In this document: in pieces, positions 1-9,113 of the stretch
Layout of the letters: every line of letters begins with the position of its first letter
How positions within the stretch are numbered: the first letter of the stretch is position 1
Assembly: GCA_001775255.1 (NCBI GenBank)
Contig: MFCJ01000082.1
Span: 1 to 32,298, forward strand
Reading direction: 5' to 3'
Length of the DNA stretch: 32,298 bases
From: Candidatus Dadabacteria bacterium RIFCSPHIGHO2_12_FULL_53_21
Lineage (GTDB): Bacteria > Desulfobacterota_D > UBA1144 > Nemesobacterales > UBA2774
Translations under genes and position numbers: made by a program
Notes under the pieces: generated by a model
What the model saw: only the letters and a program-made list of their open reading frames with translations
What the model was told of the DNA's origin: nothing
Database searches by the model: none

Positions 1-1692
1 AAGCTCAGCGTCCTTGTTCTTTACGGCATCGCTGATACTGAGCCTTAACGATTTTAGTCTTTCATCGAGCTTGGCGAGCTTTAATTTTTTTATACAACTC
101 ATTATCATCTTGCTCGCAGTATCCCTGTCGGAAATGCCCGGGGAAGACATGAGGGCTTCAGATATGAGTCCCTGGGCCGCGCTGCCCTGAAACGAAAGGA
201 GAAGGGAGGACATGTCATGTACACCCTTTACAATTATTTCCTCTAAAATGGACATAACATCCGGGTTGGAAACGCACCCTTCCCAGTCCTCTTCCGCAAC
301 GACCCGGGATAGTTCCGGGTATGTGAGGAGAATATTGAGCATCAATTTTTCATGGTTGCTGTGCGCCTTTACGGTTTTAACACCGCCCGTCTGCCCATGT
401 ACCTTTCCGCGCCTGACGAGCGACAAGACCTCATTCTCCCCAAGCCCCAGCTTTTCGGCGGTCTTCCTTATATAACTGCTCCTTAGTATGGGGTCATTCA
501 CCTTTACAAGCACATCAGCTATCTCTTTCACGCCGCTGTTTAATGTTACAGCCCCGTTCTTATATTCATTCACAGTGTTATCGATGTAGAAATCGAGGAG
601 GGTCGGCGCTTCGTCGATCAATTTATAAAACGCCTCTGTCCCTTTTTCCGCCAGGAAAGAGTCCGGATCATCGCCCTCGGGGAGTATGACCACGCCCGGG
701 AGAAGACCTTCCTCGAGGAATATATCGAGTGACCTGACGGCCGCCTTTACGCCGGATTCGTCACCGTCGAAAACAACGACTATCCTGTCCGTGTAGCGTC
801 TGAGTGTGACTACGTGGTCCCTCGTCAGGGACGTTCCAAGCGTCGCGACTACGTTCTTAATGCCAGCCGAGAATAGAGAGAGGAAATCCGTGTATCCCTC
901 GACGATGATCGCCCTCTTATTTTTTCTGATGTGGTCTTTTGAGCTGTCGAGCCCGTAGAAGTTTTTTCTCTTATGGTAAATTTCGGACTCGGGGGAATTG
1001 ATATATTTAGGCTCGTCGCTTTCCTTTATCCTCCTTCCTCCGAAGCCTATGACCTTCCCCTCCACGTTGCATATGGGGAAAATAACCCTGTTTCTGAACC
1101 TGTCGTAATAACCGTCCCCGCTCTGCTTCTTAACGACGAGACCTAACTTTTCAGCGAGAGAAGGAGGGATGTTATGCTTCTTTAAGAATTTTACGAGCGT
1201 GTCCCAGCCGTCGGGCGCATAACCGAGCCTGAATTCCTCTATGACATCGGACGGTATTTTTCTCTCTTCGAGATAGTCTCTTGCAGAGCCGCCCTTGCGG
1301 CTCTCGAGCAGGACCCTATGATAAAAGCCGGACACAGCGGAGTTTAATTTAAACAGGGTGCTTGTCTGGGAATCGCCCTTAACGGGAGGTGTGCTTTTTT
1401 CGATGGTGATATTCGCGCGCTTCGCGAGGTCTGAAACCGCTTCGGGGAACGTGAGGCCGTTATACCTCATGTAAAACCCCAGCATGTCGCCGCCCGCGCC
1501 GCAGCTGAAACAATGGAAGAGGCCCTTTTCCTCGTCTACGTGCATCGATGGGGTATGATCGTCGTGAAAAGGACAGAGCGCCACATAACCCTTCCCGGTT
1601 TTTTTAATAGATGTGTAACCTTCAATGAGGTTAATAATACTCAACCTCCTCTTTATTTCTTTGACGAGGAAATCATTGTTAAAATTTACCAT
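1..1692 (-). CDS. dnaG: DNA primase DnaG, C-terminus truncated by window start
   Basis: Open minus-strand frame from ATG at 1692 to the window edge (absent from the ORF track because no stop falls in the window). N-terminus reads MVNFNNDFLVKEIKRRLSIINLIEGYTSIKKTGKGYVALCPFHDDHTPSMHVDEEKGLFHCFGCGAGGD, the CHC2 zinc-binding motif of DnaG. Lies directly downstream of rpsU. Confidence 0.95.
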   Translation of the reverse strand, partial: MVNFNNDFLVKEIKRRLSIINLIEGYTSIKKTGKGYVALCPFHDDHTPSMHVDEEKGLFHCFSCGAGGDMLGFYMRYNGLTFPEAVSDLAKRANITIEKSTPPVKGDSQTSTLFKLNSAVSGFYHRVLLESRKGGSARDYLEERKIPSDVIEEFRLGYAPDGWDTLVKFLKKHNIPPSLAEKLGLVVKKQSGDGYYDRFRNRVIFPICNVEGKVIGFGGRRIKESDEPKYINSPESEIYHKRKNFYGLDSSKDHIRKNKRAIIVEGYTDFLSLFSAGIKNVVATLGTSLTRDHVVTLRRYTDRIVVVFDGDESGVKAAVRSLDIFLEEGLLPGVVILPEGDDPDSFLAEKGTEAFYKLIDEAPTLLDFYIDNTVNEYKNGAVTLNSGVKEIADVLVKVNDPILRSSYIRKTAEKLGLGENEVLSLVRRGKVHGQTGGVKTVKAHSNHEKLMLNILLTYPELSRVVAEEDWEGCVSNPDVMSILEEIIVKGVHDMSSLLLSFQGSAAQGLISEALMSSPGISDRDTASKMIMSCIKKLKLAKLDERLKSLRLSISDAVKNKDAEL

Positions 1693-1819
1693 CTATCAAT
1701 AATTCAAATTTTAAAGGAATACTAGGATTTTCAAACGAAAGGGCCCCGACCCTGAACCCACGGAATATAGAATACAAAGTAGTGTTCCCCCTACCGGTAT
1801 TATGTATTTCTATAATATG

Positions 1820-2017
1820 CTAGTTTTTTCTAGTACGTTTTATTACGCGCTTTTTAGCGGCAAACAGCTTTTTCTTTTTCCTCTCACTGGGTTTTTCGTA
1901 ATATTCCCGCCTCCTTACTTCGGACAGTACCCCGCCCTTCTCAACCTGCTTCTTGAACCTTTTAAGCGCGCTGTCTATGCTTTCGTTATTTCCGACCACA
2001 ATTCCTGGCATTAACAA
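1820..2017 (-). CDS. rpsU: Small ribosomal subunit protein bS21
   Basis: 65 aa, [48 protein letters not shown]..., typical S21. Precedes dnaG as in the macromolecular synthesis operon. Confidence 0.95.
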   Translation of the reverse strand: MLMPGIVVGNNESIDSALKRFKKQVEKGGVLSEVRRREYYEKPSERKKKKLFAAKKRVIKRTRKN

Positions 2018-2111
2018 ACTCCTCCCGATTTATGTGAGAACTCCGAATAGAAAAACCTAAAGGATTAGCAATAAATTGTCAAGTACGCGTAGCACTTCCG
2101 ATATGCTACCC

Positions 2112-2288
2112 CTAATTTCTCCCTTTTCTATCTTCAAACACGCCGACCCTCCTGAGATTCTCTTTTATCCTCTTTTCCTCTTCCTTCGGGTCCCGGTTCT
2201 CAGGCATGCCCTCGTCCTCCTGGCGATGCTCCTCGAACCTCCTGACCCATGAATCACGCTTCTTTCGCACATCGTCTACGAGTCCCAT
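2112..2288 (-). CDS. Small highly charged hypothetical protein (58 aa)
   Basis: Hand-translated, below the length cutoff of the ORF track: MGLVDDVRKKRDSWVRRFEEHRQEDEGMPENRDPKEEEKRIKENLRRVGVFEDRKGRN*. Same strand as its neighbours and fits the gap between the deacetylase and rpsU. Confidence 0.55.
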   Translation of the reverse strand: MGLVDDVRKKRDSWVRRFEEHRQEDEGMPENRDPKEEEKRIKENLRRVGVFEDRKGRN

Positions 2289-2330
2289 GACGAGCTTCCT
2301 CCGCTCTATACAATAACATAGAATAAATAT

Positions 2331-3680
2331 TTATCTTTCGCTTACCTCGCCGCCCCCGGTCAATATGCTCGAAACAGGGACTATCTCCACCCGGCTGTCT
2401 ATTTGCGGTATCATCTCCGTGAGGGCCTCCACGGTACCGGGGTACGGGTGGCATATCCCAACCGCGTAACCGTTTTTCTCGGCGATCCGGACAAGCTTCT
2501 CTATTTGTGATTTCACATAAGCGGCGTCTTTTGACGAGTCGTCTAAAAATACATCCCTTTTGCCGGTTTTCATACCCATCATCAACGCCGTCTTGTAGCC
2601 CACGCTGCCCGATGATGTCATGCTATCTATAAAGAAGAGCCCTCTGCCGTCGATCTCCTCGAGAACCATGTCCATCAGCTCCTGATTCTCCATGAACTTG
2701 GAGCCCATGTGGTTATTAACACCTTTAATGTAGGGGACGGAGGAGAGGTTCTTATCGAGCTTCGCCAGCACGGCTTCCTTGGGCAGACCGACCAGGAGGG
2801 CATCTTCCCCGGCGTCCGATCCCGTGTATCCCGACGATTCCATAGGCTCCATGGGGAGATGGAGCATGACGTCCAGGCCTTTGTTGCGGGCAGCTTCGGC
2901 CGCGTACCTGGAATAAGGCAGGTTGGGAAGGACGGCCAAAGTAACGGGGGCCGGGAGCTCGATGAGTTTATCGATAGGCCCCTTGTTCGTTCCGATGTCA
3001 TCCACTATTATCGCGATTTTCGGTTCAAATGCCCCTGAGTCTGCGCTCTCACCCTTACCGACGGCCTCGTCCGTCTTGCCCGGCTCCCGAGCGCCCTGAG
3101 GCTCCTTGACCTCAGTCTCTTTGCCGGTTCCGTCTGCGGCCTTCTTGACTACTTTTGCAGGCGGCGCTTCTTTTGACGGAGGCTCAAACTTAATAACGTG
3201 AGTTTTAAAGCCGAGGGCTTTCAATTCCGCGGTGAGCGCATCGCCCGAGCCCTTGAACGTCAGCTCATACGATTTCTCGGCCGCGAACGATTTTTTAAAA
3301 ACGCCTTTTATCTCTTTACCGTCGACTCCGCCCGGGGTGCCGACGGTTATAACCCTGGACTCCCACTTTATACCGTCCCCGGACCTTTTAGACGTCCTTT
3401 TCGATTCTATGTCTTTGGCCGATATGCCGAGGTCAAAAAAGGCGCCTGCGATAATGCGGTCGGCTTCCTTCACGAGGCCGCTCATCTTCTCAGCCGTAAC
3501 CGGCTGAGCCCGATCATCAGGGGGTATGTACTTTTTTATCTGATAGAGCCCGTAGAGGCCGAGTATAAGGACGACAACGAACGACAACGCGTAGGCGAGC
3601 GCCCTGCGGGCATTCTTATTCCCGTTACCGCCTCTCCCGCGGGGTCTCCTCGATTTATTGTTCCTTGTCGATTTCGGCAA
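2331..3680 (-). CDS. Divergent polysaccharide deacetylase family protein with N-terminal TM segment
   Basis: 449 aa. C-terminal domain PKIAIIVDDIGTNKGPIDKLIELPAPVTLAVLPNLPYSRYAAEAARNKGLDVMLHLPMEP...GVNNHMGSKF...FFIDSMTSSGSV...GICHPYPGT is characteristic of the divergent polysaccharide deacetylase (YibQ-like) family. Confidence 0.88.
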   Translation of the reverse strand: MPKSTRNNKSRRPRGRGGNGNKNARRALAYALSFVVVLILGLYGLYQIKKYIPPDDRAQPVTAEKMSGLVKEADRIIAGAFFDLGISAKDIESKRTSKRSGDGIKWESRVITVGTPGGVDGKEIKGVFKKSFAAEKSYELTFKGSGDALTAELKALGFKTHVIKFEPPSKEAPPAKVVKKAADGTGKETEVKEPQGAREPGKTDEAVGKGESADSGAFEPKIAIIVDDIGTNKGPIDKLIELPAPVTLAVLPNLPYSRYAAEAARNKGLDVMLHLPMEPMESSGYTGSDAGEDALLVGLPKEAVLAKLDKNLSSVPYIKGVNNHMGSKFMENQELMDMVLEEIDGRGLFFIDSMTSSGSVGYKTALMMGMKTGKRDVFLDDSSKDAAYVKSQIEKLVRIAEKNGYAVGICHPYPGTVEALTEMIPQIDSRVEIVPVSSILTGGGEVSER

Positions 3681-3694
3681 TAGAAGGGCGCTCC

Positions 3695-4843
3695 CTAGCC
3701 CTTGGGAATTGTTTTATCAGCTTCTGAGGAGTTTAATATGTTGATCGCGCTTTCGAGCTGTTTGTCCTGATCCTCGCTGTTCTCGACCTTGATATCGGGG
3801 GTCACGCCCACTTCGTTGATGGACCGTCCGCTCGGGGCATAGAACTTGGCCGTCGTCAGCTTGAGCCCCGAGCCGTCTTCGAGCTTTATAATTGTCTGAA
3901 CGGACCCCTTGCCGAAGGTCTTCGTGCCCAATATCACGGCGCGTTTGCTGTCCTGAAGCGCTTCCGCGACGACTTCCGAGGCGCTTGCGCTACCGTCGTT
4001 TACTATCACCACGACAGGGAACGTCTGGAAGCTCCCGTTCTTCGTCGCGTAGTATTCCCTCGTCTGGTCCTCTGTCCTTCCCCTGACGCTCACTATCAGC
4101 CCGCTGTCGATAAATTCATCCACGACGTCGATAGCCTCGGTCAGAAGCCCGCCCGGATTGTTTCTGAGATCCAGAATCAGCCCGCTGAGCTCATTTCCGT
4201 TCTCCGCTCGGAGCCCGGCAATCGCTTCCGTAAGCTCCTGGGAGGTGCGGTCCTGAAATTGCGCGAGCTTGACGTACCCGATGCCGTTTTCGAGGAGCTC
4301 GGGCTTTACACTCTTAACGACTATTTTGTCCCTTATGAGGGTGATTACCCGGGGCTCCTTCTCCCCTTCCCTTCTTATAGTGATTTTTACCGGTGTTCCG
4401 CTTGGGCCCCTCAAAATCCTGACCGCCTCCTGAACCACCATGCCCTGTGTGGATTTCCCCTCGATCTCTATTATCTGGTCCCTGGGTTTTATACCGGCTT
4501 TTTCCGCCGGGCTTCCCTCTATCGGCGTAATGACGGTGAGCACGCCGTTTTCCTCGGAGACCTCCATTCCGACCCCTCCGAATTCCCCGGAGGTGCCTAT
4601 CTCGAGCTCCCTGTAACGCTCGGGGCTCAGGTATGTGGAGTATGGATCGAGCGTCTTCAGCATCCCGTCGATCGCGCTGTTCGTAAGCTTTTCGGGATCG
4701 ACCTCTTCCACGTAGTTCCTTTCTACGAGATCGAGGACCCGCGTGAAGTTGGAAAGCCCCTCGTATGTGGCGTCATTCGCAATGGACGGGGTGTAATTAA
4801 GGAGCAGCAAAAGCAATAAGATGTAAATTCTTTTCATTTTCAC
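3695..4843 (-). CDS. ctpA: S41 family carboxyl-terminal processing peptidase with one PDZ domain
   Basis: 382 aa. Signal-like N-terminus, PDZ (SPAEKAGIKPRDQIIEIEGKS), catalytic Ser motif VNDGSASASEVVAEALQD and Lys motif GTKTFGKGSVQ. Confidence 0.93.
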   Translation of the reverse strand: MKMKRIYILLLLLLLNYTPSIANDATYEGLSNFTRVLDLVERNYVEEVDPEKLTNSAIDGMLKTLDPYSTYLSPERYRELEIGTSGEFGGVGMEVSEENGVLTVITPIEGSPAEKAGIKPRDQIIEIEGKSTQGMVVQEAVRILRGPSGTPVKITIRREGEKEPRVITLIRDKIVVKSVKPELLENGIGYVKLAQFQDRTSQELTEAIAGLRAENGNELSGLILDLRNNPGGLLTEAIDVVDEFIDSGLIVSVRGRTEDQTREYYATKNGSFQTFPVVVIVNDGSASASEVVAEALQDSKRAVILGTKTFGKGSVQTIIKLEDGSGLKLTTAKFYAPSGRSINEVGVTPDIKVENSEDQDKQLESAINILNSSEADKTIPKG

Positions 4844-5211
4844 TTTACAATTACCTCTTTAATAGAGATTAACCAAACATCTTTTATTCGGCAACCCGGA
4901 TTTCGGGGACAATTCCCGCGCTATGCCGAATTAACCGGGAATCCCGGGCTGGCATTATGAAGAAAGGGTCGAGGCTTCTATGCCGTTTCCGGCATCTATC
5001 ATCTATACGAGACTCGAATTATATATCATGTTATTTTTACAGGATACTTAACCGGTGATATTGGACTGAGCCCGCGGCGGGGGAAGCGGCGTTTTACCCT
5101 CGATTCCGTCATCCAACAAAGCCGGTATCGGCACATCCGGGAATAAAACGTCAAATATGCGCAATTTGAAGAGTCTTGAAGATTGATATAAATTAATCGT
5201 GGGAGAGAATT

Positions 5212-5436
5212 ATGTTTGAAATGGTCGTTACGGTCCTAAGCAGGTTCATACAGAGCTACACTTCGGTCGTGCTCCAGCTTTCGAAGGATTGGTTCATACT
5301 TTTTAGGGTGTTATTCATTCCGGTTTCTTTATATATTTATTGCCTGACATTCCTGGTTATCGTCACGGTCCTGCTCATAGTAGTCATTATCGCATTCCCC
5401 TTGTCCTTTTTCTCGAAACTGGCATTCAAACAATAA
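5212..5436 (+). CDS. Small membrane protein, hypothetical
   Basis: 74 aa with a long hydrophobic stretch (FRVLFIPVSLYIYCLTFLVIVTVLLIVVIIAFPLSFF). ATG preceded by gggagag. Confidence 0.55.
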   Translation: MFEMVVTVLSRFIQSYTSVVLQLSKDWFILFRVLFIPVSLYIYCLTFLVIVTVLLIVVIIAFPLSFFSKLAFKQ

Positions 5437-5512
5437 ATCCCGGATAATTGATTAATTTACAATTACATAACAGCTTTGTTAACGATAATGAGGTGATATA
5501 CTTAGAGGGTTT

Positions 5513-6265
5513 ATGAAGGGGAAACTGGAGTCATTCATAGACAAAGAGAAGCTTCCTGCGCACATCGCAATAATTATGGATGGGAACGGGAGATGGGCAA
5601 GGAATAAGAACCTCGACAGAATCAGCGGACACAGAGAGGGAATGAAGTCTGTCCGCGCCGTGGTTACGGCGGCAAAAGACCTCGGTATCGGCTACATCAC
5701 GCTCTATGCTTTCTCAGCGCAGAACTGGAAACGACCGAAGAGCGAAGTCGACGCCCTCATGGAGCTCCTTAAACATTACCTGCTCAAGGAGCGGGACAAA
5801 TTGATCGAGAACAGCACCAGGCTGAACGCTATAGGGAGACTGCAGGAACTCCCGAAGGCCGTATCCGACGTGCTGAGGGAAACGATAGAAATGACGAAGC
5901 ACGGCCGTGATATGACCCTGACACTCGCCCTCAGCTACGGGGGGAGGGAAGAGATCGTCGACGCCGTCAAGAAAATCCTGGCCGGTGACAAGGTATCCCC
6001 CGAATCCGTAGACCAGTCGACTATATCTCAATTCCTTTACACGGCCGACATGCCGGAACCCGACCTGTTAATACGCACGAGCGGCGAGATGAGGCTCTCC
6101 AATTTCATGCTATGGCAGAGCGCCTATGCGGAAATCTATGTCACCAGGACGCTCTGGCCTAATTTCAGGAGGAGGCATCTGGTGAAAGCCATACTCAATT
6201 ACCAGAGCCGGGAACGGAGATTCGGACTCACCGGAGAGCAGGTGAAGAAAAGGGAAGCGATTTGA
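5513..6265 (+). CDS. uppS: Isoprenyl transferase / undecaprenyl diphosphate synthase
   Basis: HIAIIMDGNGRWARNKNLDRISGHREGM...YLTLYAFS-like region...PEPDLLIRTSGEMRLSNFMLWQSAYAEIYVT, classic UppS motifs. Confidence 0.96.
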   Translation: MKGKLESFIDKEKLPAHIAIIMDGNGRWARNKNLDRISGHREGMKSVRAVVTAAKDLGIGYITLYAFSAQNWKRPKSEVDALMELLKHYLLKERDKLIENSTRLNAIGRLQELPKAVSDVLRETIEMTKHGRDMTLTLALSYGGREEIVDAVKKILAGDKVSPESVDQSTISQFLYTADMPEPDLLIRTSGEMRLSNFMLWQSAYAEIYVTRTLWPNFRRRHLVKAILNYQSRERRFGLTGEQVKKREAI

Positions 6266-7422
6266 AAAATATTTCCATACTCGGCTCCACGGGATCCATA
6301 GGGAGACAGACCCTCGAAGTAATATCCCGGTACCCTGAAAGATTCAGGGTCCTGGGGCTTTCGGCGGGAGAGAACATAGGGCTCCTTCTGGAACAGATCC
6401 GGGAATTCAGACCGGAGGCCGTGTCGGTGAAGGACAGCGGGCTCGCGGAGTCCCTGCGTTCACGGCTTGGAGATACCAGGGTCGAGATTTTATCCGGCAC
6501 TGAAGGGGCGAGCGGGATCGCGGCTCTGGATTCGAACGATCTGGTGGTATCGGCCATGGTGGGGGCTTCCGGTCTCGTCCCTACACTGTCGGCCGTCAAA
6601 GCGGGAAAAGACGTGGCGCTCGCGAACAAGGAATCGCTCGTCGTGGCCGGTGAGATACTGACAGGGGAAGCGGAAAGGAAAGGCGTCAGGATAATACCCG
6701 TCGACAGCGAGCACAGCGCGATATTTCAGGCGCTCGAGACGTGCGGGAAGGAATACGCCAAGGGGCTCATAATAACCGCCTCGGGGGGGCCCTTCCTCGA
6801 CACGCCCGCGGCTGAGCTCGGCGGCGTCACCGTCGAAGTGGCGCTCAACCATCCGACATGGAAGATGGGGGACAAGATAACTATCGATTCAGCCACGCTA
6901 ATGAATAAAGGTTTTGAAGTGATCGAGGCCAAGTGGCTCTTCGGCTTCGACCCGGAGCGTATCTCAGTATGGATACACCCGCAGAGCATCGTACACTCTA
7001 TGGTAGAATATATTGACGGGTCATTGATATCGCAGATGAGCCTGCCTGATATGCGGATTCCTATTGCTTATGCGCTTTCTTATCCCGAGCGGATGTTTAT
7101 GAACGGGCACAGGGTGGTGCCCGAAAACTTCCGTGAGCTCACCTTCCGGGGAGTAGATAACGAGAAATTCCCCTCGATATCCCTCGCATTCAGCGCTCTC
7201 AGGGAGGGAGGGACCATGCCCGCCGTGATGAACGGCGCAAACGAGGTAGCGGTCCGAGCCTTTCTCATGAGGGAAATAGGTTTCACGGACATAGTTCGTA
7301 TCGTAGAGAAGGTGATGAGTATTCACCAAGTCAGTCCCGCGGAATCCCTCGAATCCGTCCTCGAGAGCGACGCATGGGCCAGAGATAAAGCCCGCATATT
7401 AATCAAAAACCAGGAGAATTAA
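6262..7422 (+). CDS. dxr: 1-deoxy-D-xylulose-5-phosphate reductoisomerase
   Basis: ISILGSTGSIGRQTLEVISRYPERFRV, ALANKESLVVAGE, VDSEHSAIFQ, SGGPF, NHPTWKMGDKITIDSATLMNKGFEVIEAKWLF. TTG start overlaps the uppS stop. Confidence 0.97.
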   Translation: MKNISILGSTGSIGRQTLEVISRYPERFRVLGLSAGENIGLLLEQIREFRPEAVSVKDSGLAESLRSRLGDTRVEILSGTEGASGIAALDSNDLVVSAMVGASGLVPTLSAVKAGKDVALANKESLVVAGEILTGEAERKGVRIIPVDSEHSAIFQALETCGKEYAKGLIITASGGPFLDTPAAELGGVTVEVALNHPTWKMGDKITIDSATLMNKGFEVIEAKWLFGFDPERISVWIHPQSIVHSMVEYIDGSLISQMSLPDMRIPIAYALSYPERMFMNGHRVVPENFRELTFRGVDNEKFPSISLAFSALREGGTMPAVMNGANEVAVRAFLMREIGFTDIVRIVEKVMSIHQVSPAESLESVLESDAWARDKARILIKNQEN

Positions 7423-7425
7423 AAT

Positions 7426-9024
7426 ATGACCGCAATAGTAGCTTTTATTTTCGTCATCGGAATATTGGTATTCATACACGAGCTCGGGCATTTTCTATTG
7501 GCAAAGTGGAGCGGGGTAAGGGTAGAAAAGTTTTCTCTCGGCTTCGGCAAAAAACTGTTCGGATTCAGGAAGGGCGAGACGGAGTACTTGATCTGCGCGC
7601 TGCCGCTCGGCGGATACGTCAAGATGTACGGCGAGGGTTCGGAGGGGAACTTCATCGTGGACAAGGTGGACCCGGGCTCGGACGCAGATAAAGCCGGTTT
7701 CAGGCCGGGCGACAGGATAGTGAGCATAGAAGGTATCGAGCTCACGTCTTTTCCCAGGTGGAAGCAGCTGGAGGGTACCCTGAAAACGGAGCCCGAGAGG
7801 GATTATATGTTCGTCCTCGAAAGGGACGATAAGAAGATAGAACTAACCGCAAAGGCGCGGAGCCTCGAAGGGGCGGACACTTATTCCGAGAAGGAATACC
7901 CGAGGGGGTTTTCGAACCAGCCCTTATTCAACAGACTCCTGATAGTGGTAGCGGGTCCGTTCATGAACTTCCTGCTGCCTTTCGTATTCCTCCCTATTGT
8001 GTTCATGATAGGAATCACGGTGCCTGCGTACCTCGAGCAGGTTCCGGTTATCGGTTATATAAAGCCCGGATCCCAGGCCGCGGAAGCGGGTTTCAGGAAA
8101 GGCGACAAGATAATTGAAATAGAGGGGAAAAAGGTATCCGACTGGAAGGATGTTAACATCGAGCTCCAGACCAACCCCGACGCCCTGCTTAATATCGAAG
8201 TGGAGAGAGAGGGAGCGATGGAAGTAATTCCCGTAAAGGCGACGGCGTCTTCCGAAGGAATCGTGGCAATCGGGTTCGGCGAGCCTTTAAAAGCCAAGGT
8301 CGGGACAGTTGTAGCCGGCACCCCTGCCGATAAAGCCGACCTCGTCAAAGGAGACGAGATTCTGAACATAGACGGAACGAAGATAGCCGACTGGGATCAG
8401 ATGTCATCGATAGTTAAAGAGAATTCGGGGAAAGAGCTCACTCTCCTCATAAACAGGCAGGGCAAGGAGATAACCAAGACAATAACGCCTGAAACTTCAG
8501 TCGAGACGGGGAAAGGCGCGATAGGCGTATCCCCGTATCAGGACGAGATCGTAAAAAAATATGGTTTCCTCCAGGCCATTGTCAACGGGGTGAAAGAAGC
8601 CGCGAACATGATAATCGAGGTCGTGGCGCTCCTGTTCGGATTCCTGTTTAAGCTGGTCACGGGCAAGATTGCGCTCGGCACCGCGGGAAAGAGTCTCGCA
8701 GGCCCGATACTGATTGCGAAGGTCTCGGGGGCGGCGGCGGAAAACGGCATAGCGCAGCTCCTTCAGTTCACATGCTTCATAAGCATTAACCTCGCGATTA
8801 TAAACCTGTTCCCGATACCTATGCTGGACGGGGGCCACGTCCTCTACCTGGCGATAGAGAGCATCAAGAAAAAACCGCTCAGCCAGAGGACCCTCGAAAT
8901 AAGCCAGCGTATCGGACTAACGATACTCATATTCATTATGTTCCTCGCGATCTATAACGACCTCTCGAGGGTTAAGGGAGACATACTCAACTCGCTCAGC
9001 CGCGTCGTCAATTTAGTAAAATAA
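7426..9024 (+). CDS. rseP: RIP metalloprotease RseP (site-2 protease) with apparently three PDZ-like segments
   Basis: FIHELGHFLLAKW (HExxH), GGYVKMYGEG, VVAGPFMNF, C-terminal NLFPIPMLDGGH. PDZ-like motifs AGFRPGDRIVSIEG, AGFRKGDKIIEIEGKK and ADLVKGDEILNIDG. Confidence 0.95.
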   Translation: MTAIVAFIFVIGILVFIHELGHFLLAKWSGVRVEKFSLGFGKKLFGFRKGETEYLICALPLGGYVKMYGEGSEGNFIVDKVDPGSDADKAGFRPGDRIVSIEGIELTSFPRWKQLEGTLKTEPERDYMFVLERDDKKIELTAKARSLEGADTYSEKEYPRGFSNQPLFNRLLIVVAGPFMNFLLPFVFLPIVFMIGITVPAYLEQVPVIGYIKPGSQAAEAGFRKGDKIIEIEGKKVSDWKDVNIELQTNPDALLNIEVEREGAMEVIPVKATASSEGIVAIGFGEPLKAKVGTVVAGTPADKADLVKGDEILNIDGTKIADWDQMSSIVKENSGKELTLLINRQGKEITKTITPETSVETGKGAIGVSPYQDEIVKKYGFLQAIVNGVKEAANMIIEVVALLFGFLFKLVTGKIALGTAGKSLAGPILIAKVSGAAAENGIAQLLQFTCFISINLAIINLFPIPMLDGGHVLYLAIESIKKKPLSQRTLEISQRIGLTILIFIMFLAIYNDLSRVKGDILNSLSRVVNLVK

Positions 9025-9113
9025 TCTTCCGGGACCCCGGAATAGGGAATATAATTCCATCAGAGGGATGCGCGGCGCCTTAACGAATCCCCACTGCGCG
9101 TACGTTTTCTCAA

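Noticed and set aside
212-475. 87-aa plus-strand ORF near the left edge
   Set aside because: Antisense to dnaG, which is open through the whole region in the opposite strand.
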